From the NCBI RefSeq assembly GCF_019316905.1, contig NZ_CP079216.1, forward strand, positions 2,542,001 to 2,606,000: a DNA stretch of 64,000 bases, in the 5' to 3' direction. The position numbers and the translations under genes were made by a program. Position 1 is the first letter of the stretch. Each line of letters begins with the position of its first letter. Positions 56,299 through 64,000 of this stretch are shown piece by piece. The notes under the pieces were generated by a model that was not told where the DNA came from, searched no databases, and worked only from the letters and a program-made list of their open reading frames with translations. This stretch comes from Tessaracoccus palaemonis (GTDB taxonomy: Bacteria; Actinomycetota; Actinomycetes; Propionibacteriales; Propionibacteriaceae).

Positions 56299-56656
56299 TC
56301 ACATGCCCGCTTCTCCCCGGTCCGGTGACGAGAATCGCCCACCGCCCGGCCCCTCAACCCGCCCCACCAACACCACCACTCCGCCCCTCCGCACCCGGCC
56401 GCTTCCGAAAAGCGGGCAGTGCCCGGTTCTCCCCGGTCCGAGCACGAGAATCGCCCACCACCTCGCCCGGCCGACTCAACCCGCCCAAACGGGCCGCCGC
56501 CGTGACCCTTCCATCTCCCCCGAAAAGCGGGCATTGCCCGGTTCTCCCCCCGTCCACCCACGAGAAACGCCCAACACCTCGCCACCTGTTTCACCCTCAG
56601 CGAACACGTCGAACAAGCGAACGATTTCTGTCAGTGCCGATCTCTAACGTGAAGAC
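56299..56656. repeat. GC-rich palindromic intergenic repeats
   Basis: The sequence GAAAAGCGGGCAGTGCCCGG followed by TTCTCCCC recurs at 56407-56435 and 56522-56550, partly at 56302-56318, and once more beyond the IS at 54787-54813. CGGGCAGTGCCCG is itself a palindrome, and the CGAGAATCGCCCACC segment that follows is repeated too. The IS481-like element seems to have landed in this array. No gene is seen; the DUF222 promoter lies at its end. Confidence 0.75.
56645..56650 (+). promoter_or_regulatory. -10-like hexamer before the DUF222/HNH gene
   Basis: TAACGT, 6 bases before the ATG at 56657. Confidence 0.4.
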
Positions 56657-58219
56657 ATGGAACCCACGACCAGACTCAGCACCGACGCGGCACTGACCGC
56701 GATCCGTGCCGCGCTGGCCGCCATCGACCACCCCCAACGCACCCACATCAGCCACCACGAACGCCTCGACCTCCTCCAGACCGCCCGACGCGCCCAGGGA
56801 CAACTCGCCGGCCTCGTGGCCATGCTCACCGGCGAAGCCGAAGCCAACCACTCCGCCGAAGCCGTCGCCGGAACCCAGCTCCCCACCCTCCTCGGCCAGC
56901 AGGAACACCTCGATGTCCGCGACACCCTCCGCTCCGTCACCCAGGCCCGCGACATCGCCCACCACGACGACGTCGCCCACCGGGTCATCGACGGCAACCT
57001 GTCACCCCAGCACGCCCAGGCCATCCGCCGCACCCTCGACACCCTCCCCCACACCCTCAACACCCAGCAGCGTGAAAGAGCGCGAGAGTTCCTCTTCACG
57101 AAGGCCACAACACAGACACCCGCCCGCCTGACCGCGTCCACCGACGACGTGCTCGCCGCCGTCGCACCAGACCTGGTCCCCACCGCTGAGGAACGCGACG
57201 CCCGGCTCGCCCGGCAACGCGCCGACGCCCTCGCACGCCGTTCCTTCACCTGGGGCGAAGACACCAACCATCCCGGTTCCTGGTACCTCAAAGGGTCCCT
57301 CCCGGCCCTCGAGGCCGAGCAGTTGATCCGGGCCATCACCATCGAGGTCAACCACGCCAAACGCGCCGAACGACGCCAGCACCGCCGCCACGACACACCC
57401 CGCTGGGACCAGCGCCAAGCCGACGCCCTCATCACCCTCACCACCCGCGGCGCACAGGACACCCCTGGCACCGCTGGTACCTCGCCGATCCAGCCGCCCG
57501 AGCCGTTGCCGGAACGAGAGGCGCCCCTTCGCCTCGCCGACGCACCGGCAAGCGGCAGAGTCAGCGCCGATGCCAGCCGCACGCCCGAGACCTCCCCATC
57601 AACGCGCCGCGAACCGTCACAGCCCCCGCACGCCCCCTCGCCGCCACCCATCCCGGCAACAGGCACGGCCATGGCCCCCGAGCGCAACGAGACGCCATCC
57701 CCCGAGCCATTGACGACCGCGCCCCCGGACCCTCACGCACCGGCGACGCTGCTCGTGACGATCGACTACACCGAACTCGCCACGCAACTCCACGCCACAG
57801 GCATGCTCCCCTCTGGAGCACCGATCCCCGCCCGAGAGCTGCGCCGGTTGGCCTGCGACGCCCAGATCATCCCGGTCGTGCTGGGCGCCCAGTCAGAGAT
57901 CCTCGACGTCGGCCGGGCACACCGCTTCGTCACCCCCGCCATCCGACACGCCCTCAACCTCCGCGACAACGGCTGCATCTTCCCCGGCTGCCACGCCACC
58001 GCCCTCGAGTGCGACGCCCACCACGTCATCCCCTGGTGGGCAGGCGGCAGCACATCACTTGAGAACCTCGCACTCCTGTGCCCCTACCACCACCCCAAAG
58101 TCGAACCCACCCACACCGGCACCGGCGCAGGCACCACCTCCGCCGACGGCTGGTACATCACCTTCGACCCCCACACCGGCAAACCCACACTCGGCCGAGA
58201 ACCCCCGAACACCAGCTGA
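56657..58219 (+). CDS. DUF222 / HNH endonuclease domain protein (13E12 repeat family)
   Basis: A 520-residue protein of a family multiplied in actinobacterial genomes. A helical DUF222 region spans about 25-270 (HERLDLLQTARRAQGQLAG, VIDGNLSPQHAQAIRRTLDTL, PALEAEQLIRAI). A Pro/Thr-rich variable linker of about 100 residues follows. The C-terminal HNH motif includes RDNGCIFPGCHATALECDAHH, then VIPWWAGGSTSLENLALLCPYHH, with both Cys-x4-Cys and His ligands. Role unknown; nuclease activity is inferred from HNH. It may be mobile. Confidence 0.9.
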   Translation: MEPTTRLSTDAALTAIRAALAAIDHPQRTHISHHERLDLLQTARRAQGQLAGLVAMLTGEAEANHSAEAVAGTQLPTLLGQQEHLDVRDTLRSVTQARDIAHHDDVAHRVIDGNLSPQHAQAIRRTLDTLPHTLNTQQRERAREFLFTKATTQTPARLTASTDDVLAAVAPDLVPTAEERDARLARQRADALARRSFTWGEDTNHPGSWYLKGSLPALEAEQLIRAITIEVNHAKRAERRQHRRHDTPRWDQRQADALITLTTRGAQDTPGTAGTSPIQPPEPLPEREAPLRLADAPASGRVSADASRTPETSPSTRREPSQPPHAPSPPPIPATGTAMAPERNETPSPEPLTTAPPDPHAPATLLVTIDYTELATQLHATGMLPSGAPIPARELRRLACDAQIIPVVLGAQSEILDVGRAHRFVTPAIRHALNLRDNGCIFPGCHATALECDAHHVIPWWAGGSTSLENLALLCPYHHPKVEPTHTGTGAGTTSADGWYITFDPHTGKPTLGREPPNTS

Positions 58220-59399
58220 CCCAGCCGGCGCGCCCCGCGCCCGAACAAGGCAGGACGCCGGCGCGGTCCCCGGGAACACAGCGCAAGAGCGACGACCAGC
58301 ATCGGCTGCTCCGGGCACAGGTCAGCGCAGAACGACCCCACGCCGCACGGCGGTCAGCCCGAGCGGCTCGTGCATGGCGTCTCCACGCCGACCGAGAGTC
58401 CGCGCAGCACCGCCCAACGTCAGGCTGCGGATGGCGGCTCCACGCCGACAGGGGTGAGCGAGCGAGCGCGGCTCAACACCGGGCCGCGGTCTGGCCGGGG
58501 CTCCGGCCCGCCCAGCGCGACTGACGCCGGACGGCGCAGGACGGCGCAGGACGGCTCCACAGTAGACGCCCGTCAGCACCCGACCCCAGACAAACCGAAC
58601 ATCGTCTGACACACCAACGCCGAGGGCGCCAGGCTTCGATCAACCCAGGGCGCCGGGGCGCTGAGTGAAGCCGGACGGCGGGCAGAGCCATGGCCCGGCC
58701 GGCGCAGGCAGTCCCGGAAACACCAGACGTAGTGCGACAGTAGCCCGGCATCGGGCGCGCGAGAGTTGCTGGTGACCGATCCAGCTCCCGAGGTCCGGGT
58801 GGCAACAGAGCGCCCGCCGGGCGGCCGTCAGCCCGGAAGGCGTCCATCGGCCGGCCCAAGGCAGGGCCAGCCTGCTGCCCTGGCTGCGGTCAGCCCGGGC
58901 GTCCGGAGTCGGTCGGCGCAGAGCGGCGGGCGTCGGACGGCGCAGGGCGGCGGGCATCGGACGACGCAGGACGCAGGGATCCCCGCCGGAAATGGCCGGG
59001 GTCCGATCAGATCAGGGCAAAGGTCGCCTGACGCGCGGGCGGTCGAACAGCGGATGCAGTCTGCGCCAGCCCGACGGATACCGAGCCGACCGGGTCGCCC
59101 GCTGCGTAGACCTGCGTCCGCTTCGTGGCCAGTCGCCGCTTCATAGCCAGTCGCCGCTTGGTACCCAGTCGTCCGCCTTCGGATTCAGTAGTCAAGATGG
59201 GGCGAGGGGCTCAGGCCGCGCCGTTCCCGTCGGCGCGCCCGCTCCGCCCACAGCCGGCCAGTCAGGGCCGCCGCCGAACGCACAGGGAGTCGGGCGGCCG
59301 ATGGCGCCATCCCTGAGGATGTGGACACCGACGTCGAGGCGCCGCCGAACGCCCAGGGAGTCGGGAAACCGGCGGGAGCGGTGTGGGAGACTTTCCCGC
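58220..59399. other. 1.2-kb stretch without a convincing gene
   Basis: Open frames here give only Arg/Ala/Gly-rich sequence with no family likeness. The DNA is rich in short repeats: GGACGGCGCA repeated near 58530, CGGCGGGCRTCGGACG near 58930, an 18-bp unit three times at 59126-59179 (TGGCCAGTCGCCGCTTCA type), and CGCCGAACGCNCAGGGAGTC twice (59273-59292, 59344-59363). It may be the worn remains of former coding or mobile DNA. Confidence 0.6.
59387..59392 (+). promoter_or_regulatory. -10-like hexamer before the TRM11-like gene
   Basis: GAGACT, 7 bases before the ATG at 59400. Confidence 0.35.
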
Positions 59400-60404
59400 A
59401 TGTCCCGCTACCTCATGCTGCGCACCCCGTCTGCCAACCGCGTCTACGCAGGCGAGGCTGCGCCGCTGACGGCCGCTGAGCTGGAACTCACTGCGCCGTT
59501 CGCGCGCGACATCGCCGACGTGGAGATCGCGGGCGTGGGCTACCTCGCCTTCGACGCCGACGACCTGGGCCCGGCGCAGCTGGCGACGCTGGCCACCCAG
59601 TCGGCCTGCTTTGCCCTGTTCGAGACGTCAGGGGAACTCCTGCGCCCCGTTGCCCTGCCCCGGCCCTTCGACCTGGATGACGACCTGATCACCATCCCGA
59701 AGTACCAGGGCAAGACCAACGAACAGTTCACCCAACTGCTTCTCAGCGTGACGCTCGCCGCCGTCACGCGCGAGCCGACCGGCCCACGGCAGGTGCTCGA
59801 TCCGCTGGCCGGCCGCGGAACCACCCTCTCGACGGCGCTGCTGCTCGGCCACGACGCGTACGGCGTCGAGGGGGACGAGAAGGCCTTCCAGCAGATGGCC
59901 TCCTTCTACAAGACCTGGCTGCGCCGCAAGCGCATCAAGCACACCGCCGACGTGACCGGCGTGCGGCGCGACGGCAAGTCGATCGGACAGCGCTTCGATG
60001 CCTCCATCCAGCTGGCCGACCGCACCGCCAAGGTGACGGCCTTCACCGGAGACACCCGCACCTCGGCCGACCTGTTCGGCAAGAAGAAGTTCGACGTCAT
60101 CGTGACCGACGCCCCCTACGGCGTCATGCACGGCTCGTCGACCGACGTGCGCGGCGTCTCGGGCCGCCGCGACCGCTCCCCCGCCGGCCTGCTTCGCGAA
60201 GCGGTGCCCGTCTGGACGTCCCAGCTGATGCACGGCGGAGCCCTCGGCATCGCCTGGAACACCTTCGGCCTGTCCCGCGACGACCTCGCCGAGATCCTGT
60301 CGCGCGCCGGCCTCGTGGTGTGTGAGGGTGGCGCGTGGGAGCGCTTCGCGCACCGCGTCGACTCCTCGATCCGACGAGACCTGATCGTCGCGGTGCGCCC
60401 CTGA
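59400..60404 (+). CDS. TRM11-like SAM-dependent nucleic acid methyltransferase
   Basis: A 334-residue methyltransferase. The N-terminal 110 residues (YLMLRTPSANRVYAGEAAPL, then DVEIAGVGYLAFDADDL) are unassigned and may be a small RNA-binding part in place of THUMP. The Rossmann domain has SAM motif VLDPLAGRGTTLSTALLLGHDAYGVE and the catalytic-loop VTDAPYGVMHGSS, a DxPY form of the NPPY motif used by N2-guanine methyltransferases. tRNA G10-type activity is a reasonable guess. ATG 59400 was chosen for homology start and -10 spacing. Confidence 0.8.
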   Translation: MSRYLMLRTPSANRVYAGEAAPLTAAELELTAPFARDIADVEIAGVGYLAFDADDLGPAQLATLATQSACFALFETSGELLRPVALPRPFDLDDDLITIPKYQGKTNEQFTQLLLSVTLAAVTREPTGPRQVLDPLAGRGTTLSTALLLGHDAYGVEGDEKAFQQMASFYKTWLRRKRIKHTADVTGVRRDGKSIGQRFDASIQLADRTAKVTAFTGDTRTSADLFGKKKFDVIVTDAPYGVMHGSSTDVRGVSGRRDRSPAGLLREAVPVWTSQLMHGGALGIAWNTFGLSRDDLAEILSRAGLVVCEGGAWERFAHRVDSSIRRDLIVAVRP

Positions 60405-60433
60405 GCGACGGTCGCCCGCGTTGCCGGCACATG

Positions 60434-60439
60434 TTAAAT
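60434..60439 (+). promoter_or_regulatory. -10-like hexamer of the ferritin-fold pair
   Basis: TTAAAT, 7 bases before the GTG at 60447. Confidence 0.45.
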
Positions 60440-60446
60440 TGACCCG

Positions 60447-61355
60447 GTGACGAGCACCGAGGAACTGTCTGCCACGAGGTTCAGCGGCCGGGTCTTCTCG
60501 GATCCCGATCGCCCTGAGGTGCTGTTCACCACCTTCGATGTCGCGGCATACACCCGCGATGCGCAGGGCAGGATCGCCGTCGACGCGCAGGCCGTCGCCC
60601 CGCTCGACGACCGACTCAGGGCCGACCTCGAGTTCCTCTGGCGCCTCGACAGCGCAGGGCTGTCCGAGACCCGCGCCATCCTCGGCAACTGGACCGGCAA
60701 CGAGGCGCGGATCACCGCATTCGTCGCAACCTGGGCCGTCGAGCGCATGTGGCTGGCCTGGGCGCTGCGCGACATTCTCGCGGCCGACGGCCCGAAGCCC
60801 GAACCCCGCTCACACACCCGCCTGACCGCCCGGCTGCGCGATGTGTGGGTCGAGCGCGCCATGCCCGTCGTCGTCGCACCTGTCGCCGCGGTCGTCGGCG
60901 AGTCCATCACCGCGGGCCACATGCTCCGCCTCGCCCTGCAGGAGGCCTCGCTGCAGGCCACCTACGCGGCACTGCTGCCCCGGCTCGACGGCGAGGCCGC
61001 CCGCGTCGTCACCGAGATCATCGCCCGCCGCGCCACCATCGTGGAGTTCTTCGAACTCGAGGCCTCGGCCCGCATCGCACGCTCCCGCACAGAGCGTCTG
61101 TCGGCGAAGGGTTCGTTGCTCGCCTGGCGCCCGCTTCGGATCGTAGGCGTGCCCGATCCCGACGAGGACCGCGCGCTCGCCTCGATCTTCTCCACACCCG
61201 ATGCCCGGGCCGGGCTGGCCAGCGTCGACGCACGCATCCGCGGGCTGCTCGACGGCCGCGGCCTCATCGCGGGCACCGACCGGTTCGGCGGCCCACCCCC
61301 GCTGCCCTCCCCGGGCCTGCTGCACAGAAGGAGCCGTCGTGGCGTTCAATCTTGA
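60447..61355 (+). CDS. ferritin-fold protein lacking the di-iron ligands
   Basis: A 302-residue helical protein that I read as a ferritin-like (acyl-ACP desaturase-like) bundle without its metal site. The second-helix ExxH equivalent reads WAVERMWLAWALRDIL (ExxW), and the fourth-helix ExxH equivalent reads IARRATIVEFFELEA, with Ala and Val in place of Glu and His. An extra N-terminal 50 residues and a Pro-rich tail frame the bundle. The 3' end overlaps the intact di-iron paralogue by 17 bases, so the two are probably made together and may form a complex. No known function. Confidence 0.68.
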   Translation: MTSTEELSATRFSGRVFSDPDRPEVLFTTFDVAAYTRDAQGRIAVDAQAVAPLDDRLRADLEFLWRLDSAGLSETRAILGNWTGNEARITAFVATWAVERMWLAWALRDILAADGPKPEPRSHTRLTARLRDVWVERAMPVVVAPVAAVVGESITAGHMLRLALQEASLQATYAALLPRLDGEAARVVTEIIARRATIVEFFELEASARIARSRTERLSAKGSLLAWRPLRIVGVPDPDEDRALASIFSTPDARAGLASVDARIRGLLDGRGLIAGTDRFGGPPPLPSPGLLHRRSRRGVQS

Positions 61356-62127
61356 GAAGTTCGCCGAGACCTCCGACCGCGTCCGCTGGGAGGACCTCGA
61401 CTTCGACACGTTCGAGACCCAGCCCCTCGACGAGCCCACCCTGCGGGTGCTGCGCTACATGTGCGACGTCGAGTACCACACCTCCTGCTACCTGCGGGAC
61501 CTGCTCGTGACCCGCTCGCACCGCAGCGAGGAGTCCCGCGGCTTCATGACCACGTGGAACCGCGAGGAGTTCTGGCACGGCGAGGCGCTGGCCGCGGTGC
61601 TCGGCCGCCACGGGATCGTCGTCGACTACGACGAGCTGAAGGCCAAGCGCATCAAGCTCGGTTGGAAGGAGGCGCTCGGCCCGACGAAGCAGGGGACCCT
61701 GTCCAACCTCGTCGGCGACGACTTCCTCGCCGTGCACAACGCGTGGGGCGCCGCCAACGAGCTGTCGGCCGTCGCCGCCTACCGACGCCTCGCGGAGCAG
61801 CTCGCGCACCCGGCCCTCTCACCCCTGCTCAAGCGCATCGCGCAGCAGGAGACCCGGCACGTGGCGTTCTACACGACGCAGGCTCGCATGGCGCTCGAAC
61901 GCTCCGCAGCGGCACCCAAGATCGTCCGCACCCTCATGCAGACCGCCTGGCGCCCCGTCGGCTCAGGCGTGATGGACGACTCCGAGGTCCGCTACGTGAT
62001 GGGCCACCTCTTCACCGGCCAGGGAGAGGCGCTGGACAAGCTGGACCAGTCCGTGGCGAACCTGCCGGGCCTCGACGGGCTGCAGATCTTCCGCACGGCG
62101 TTCGCGCGCCTCGGCGTCACCGTCTGA
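61339..62127 (+). CDS. ferritin-like di-iron protein (acyl-ACP desaturase-like)
   Basis: A 262-residue helical bundle with a full carboxylate-bridged di-iron ligand set: Glu in CDVEYHTSCYLRD, ExxH in NREEFWHGEALAAVLG, Glu in NELSAVAAYRRLAEQ and ExxH in IAQQETRHVAFYTTQ. This pattern fits ferritin-like oxygen-activating enzymes such as DesA-type desaturases, though the protein is shorter than plant-type desaturases. GTG 61339 follows AAGGAG by 5 bases. The upstream gene encodes a relative without ligands. Substrate unknown. Confidence 0.82.
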   Translation: MAFNLEKFAETSDRVRWEDLDFDTFETQPLDEPTLRVLRYMCDVEYHTSCYLRDLLVTRSHRSEESRGFMTTWNREEFWHGEALAAVLGRHGIVVDYDELKAKRIKLGWKEALGPTKQGTLSNLVGDDFLAVHNAWGAANELSAVAAYRRLAEQLAHPALSPLLKRIAQQETRHVAFYTTQARMALERSAAAPKIVRTLMQTAWRPVGSGVMDDSEVRYVMGHLFTGQGEALDKLDQSVANLPGLDGLQIFRTAFARLGVTV

Positions 62128-62151
62128 CCGCCTCGGCGCCCCGCGCACAAC

Positions 62152-62157
62152 TAGGCT
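62152..62157 (+). promoter_or_regulatory. -10-like hexamer before the SixA-like gene
   Basis: TAGGCT, 6 bases before the ATG at 62164; leaderless layout. Confidence 0.5.
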
Positions 62158-62163
62158 GTCGAC

Positions 62164-62640
62164 ATGCGACGGCTGATCCTGATGCGCCATTCCAAGACCG
62201 AGGCCACCAATCCCCTGGGTGACAAGGCTCGGCACCTGACCCCGAGGGGCGTGCAGGAGGCCAAGGAGGCCGGCCTCGAGCTGAAGTCACTCGGCGTCCA
62301 GCACGCGCTGGTCTCCACCGCGACACGGACCAGGGAGACCTTCGCGGCCACGGGGCTCGACATCCCCGCCGAGTTCCAGGACGCGCTCTACTTCGAGGGC
62401 ACCGAGACGATGCTGCAGCGCATCTCCGAGACCGACGACGACGTCGACTGCCTGCTGGTGATCGGGCACAACCCCACCATTGCCTCGCTGGCCGCCGAGC
62501 TCGCCTACGCCGGCGACCGGCGCGCCGCCGACGAGCTGCAGTGCTGGTACCCGACGTCCGCGTTCACGGCCTTCGAGGCCGACGGGGACTGGGCAGAGAT
62601 GGTCTCCGTTCGACTCCAGCAGGTGCGCCGCCCGCGGTAA
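62164..62640 (+). CDS. SixA-like histidine phosphatase
   Basis: A 158-residue short phosphatase of the phosphoglycerate-mutase fold: catalytic LILMRHSKTEATNP at residues 4-17, ALVSTATRTRETFAA and the second catalytic His in LLVIGHNPTIASL. SixA acts on phosphohistidine of signalling proteins in E. coli; here the target is unknown. It stands alone between the ferritin-fold pair and amt. Confidence 0.88.
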   Translation: MRRLILMRHSKTEATNPLGDKARHLTPRGVQEAKEAGLELKSLGVQHALVSTATRTRETFAATGLDIPAEFQDALYFEGTETMLQRISETDDDVDCLLVIGHNPTIASLAAELAYAGDRRAADELQCWYPTSAFTAFEADGDWAEMVSVRLQQVRRPR

Positions 62641-62650
62641 CACCGCGGAA

Positions 62651-62735
62651 ATGAACCGGTGACGAAACGTGACATTTGAGAGCAGATAACTAACTCGACC
62701 GTTACGAGACGCGTCGTTCGGCGAAATCTGGGCTG
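62651..62735 (+). promoter_or_regulatory. amt upstream region, possible nitrogen-control site
   Basis: GTGACGAAACGTGAC near 62658 and CGTTACGAGACG near 62699 resemble GTNAC/GAAAC half-sites of GlnR-type nitrogen regulators of actinobacteria. Spacing is not a perfect match, so this is only a candidate. Confidence 0.25.
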
Positions 62736-62750
62736 GACAGGATTCTGCCC

Positions 62751-64000
62751 ATGGAACTCCTCGACATTGACACGGGTAACACCGCCTGGGTCCTCGCCAG
62801 CGCCGCACTGGTCCTGCTGATGACCCCCGGCCTGGCTTTCTTCTACGGCGGCATGGTCCGCGCCAAGAGCGTCCTCAACATGATGATGATGTCGCTGACC
62901 ACCATGGGCGTTGTCGGCGTCCTGTGGGTCATCGTCGGCTACTCGATGGCATTCGGCGACTCGATGGGTCGCGTGATCGGCAACCCGCTGGACTTCACCT
63001 TCCTCAAGGGCCTGATGAGCCCCGAGGCCGTCACCAACGGGCTGCCTGACATCGTCTTCGCCGGCTTCCAGTCCGCGTTCGCGATCATCGCCGTCGCGCT
63101 GATCTCCGGCGCCGTCGCCGACCGCATGAAGATCTCCGCCTGGGTCGTCTTCGCTGCCGTCTGGGCGCTGCTCGTCTACTTCCCCGCTGCGCACTGGGTC
63201 TTCGCGTTCGACAATGCCGACACCGGCTGGCAGGGCGGCTTCATCGCCAACGTCATCAAGGCGATCGACTTCGCCGGCGGCACCGCGATCCACATCAACG
63301 CCGGCTCCGCGGCCCTCGCCCTCTGCCTGGTGCTCGGTCCCCGCCTCGGCTTCGGCAAGGTGCCGATGCGTCCCCACAACCTGCCCTTCGTGATGCTGGG
63401 CGCAGGCCTCCTGTGGTTCGGCTGGTTCGGTTTCAACGCCGGCTCCGCGCTGGGCGCCAACACCACGGCCGGCGTCGCCTGGATCAACACCCTGGGCGCC
63501 ACCGCCGCCGCGATGCTCGGCTGGCTGATCGTGGAGCGTCTCCGTGACGGCCACGCCACCTCGCTGGGTGCCGCGTCCGGCATCGTGGCTGGCCTGGTCG
63601 CCATCACGCCGGCGGCCCACTCCGTCAGCCCGCTCGGCGGCCTGATCCTCGGCCTGATCGCCGGTGTGGCCTGCGCCTACGCCGTGGGCCTCAAGTACAA
63701 GCTCGGCTACGACGACTCGCTGGACGTCGTGGGTGTGCACCTCGTCGGTGGCCTCGTCGGCACCATCCTGATCGGCTTCTTCGCCGATCCCGAGTCCCCG
63801 GCCGGTGTCGCTGGCCTCTTCTACGGCGGCGGAGTCGACCAGCTCTGGCGCCAGGTCTCCGGGGCGCTGATCGTCCTGGTCTACTCCTTCGTGGTGACCT
63901 TCCTCATCGCCAAGGTCCTCGACAAGGTCATGGGCCTGCGCGTCCCCGCCGAGGTCGAGACCCAGGGCATCGACACCTCCGAGCACGCTGAGACCGGCTA
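62751..64000 (+). CDS. amt: ammonium transporter, 3' end cut by the window
   Basis: The first 416 codons of an Amt/MEP channel with about eleven helices. Landmarks: TPGLAFFYGGMVRAKSVLNM, IDFAGGTAIHINAGSAALAL, LLWFGWFGFNAGSAL, and the second pore His in VVGVHLVGGLVGTILIG. It takes up ammonium through the membrane. The window ends after two bases (TA) of the next codon, so Tyr or a stop is possible; related actinobacterial proteins often end soon after an HAET motif such as the one here. glnB and glnD, usual followers, would lie outside. Confidence 0.95.
   Translation, partial: MELLDIDTGNTAWVLASAALVLLMTPGLAFFYGGMVRAKSVLNMMMMSLTTMGVVGVLWVIVGYSMAFGDSMGRVIGNPLDFTFLKGLMSPEAVTNGLPDIVFAGFQSAFAIIAVALISGAVADRMKISAWVVFAAVWALLVYFPAAHWVFAFDNADTGWQGGFIANVIKAIDFAGGTAIHINAGSAALALCLVLGPRLGFGKVPMRPHNLPFVMLGAGLLWFGWFGFNAGSALGANTTAGVAWINTLGATAAAMLGWLIVERLRDGHATSLGAASGIVAGLVAITPAAHSVSPLGGLILGLIAGVACAYAVGLKYKLGYDDSLDVVGVHLVGGLVGTILIGFFADPESPAGVAGLFYGGGVDQLWRQVSGALIVLVYSFVVTFLIAKVLDKVMGLRVPAEVETQGIDTSEHAETG

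Noticed and set aside
58473..58957. Minus-strand frames of about 100-130 codons in the empty stretch
   Set aside because: Arg/Pro/Ala-rich with repeated short words and no homology recognised; no plausible start signals.
62505..63986. A 493-codon open frame on the minus strand opposite amt
   Set aside because: Shadow of the ammonium transporter; Gly/Asp/His-rich with no domain.

Overview
The window is high-GC, densely coded DNA from an actinobacterium. Mycothione reductase, Lsr2, ClpC, the hemD fusion, the 33-residue ribosomal protein bS22, and a gene order that follows mycobacterial chromosomes (proC / bS22 / glutaredoxin / hemD, then phosphatase / ResA / CcdA / ResB / CcsB; folK / folB / folP / folE / ftsH; hpt / tilS / zincin / dacB / ppa) all point there. 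Propionibacteriaceae is my best guess at family; that is inference. About half of the genes sit in runs where stop and start codons overlap (ATGA, GTGA, TGATG). Many first genes carry a -10-like hexamer 6-7 bases before the start codon, which suggests leaderless transcripts.

Layout. 1-3 kb: end of a phosphate ABC ATPase, a GH3 lipoprotein and mycothione reductase. 3.1-5.2 kb: a tandem array of palindromic intergenic repeats and an IS256-family element. 5.3-6.9 kb: a PIG-L deacetylase and a short-chain dehydrogenase. 6.9-14.8 kb (minus): a long run from bS22 through glutaredoxin, the HemD fusion, a histidine phosphatase and cytochrome c maturation genes to an unusual membrane protein with an ECF-sigma-like cytoplasmic part and GerMN/Gmad2 outside. 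15-19.3 kb (minus): proC, asd, a CPBP protease, proline dehydrogenase and a sugar isomerase-like protein.

20.6-29.2 kb is a complete carotenoid cluster: crtYc-crtYd-methyltransferase-crtU, and divergently from a MarR regulator idi-crtE-crtB-crtI-P450. The genes predict an aromatic carotenoid of isorenieratene type, possibly oxidised by an atypical P450. 29.3-33.7 kb holds radA and disA separated by a MerR-HEAT fusion and a second HEAT protein. 34-37.8 kb is a thiamine-type ABC transporter behind a TPP riboswitch. 37.8-42.1 kb: a TetR regulator, a CDP-alcohol phosphatidyltransferase, clpC and lsr2. 42.2 kb: an orphan NuoD-like protein that has lost the residues of the quinone site.

43.4-53.6 kb (mostly minus): a coiled-coil membrane protein, DUF3180, folK-folB-folP-folE, ftsH, hpt, tilS, a zincin, dacB, and ppa on plus. 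folB seems to lack a conventional start codon. 53.6-58.2 kb is a more plastic area: a decayed crcB copy, a crcB pair with a possible unannotated 48-residue gene between them, an IS481-like element with 25-bp iterated ends, and a DUF222/HNH protein. 58.2-59.4 kb shows no convincing gene. 59.4-64 kb: a TRM11-like methyltransferase, a pair of ferritin-fold proteins of which one has lost its metal ligands, a SixA-like phosphatase, and an ammonium transporter cut by the window end. No tRNA, rRNA or CRISPR array was seen.
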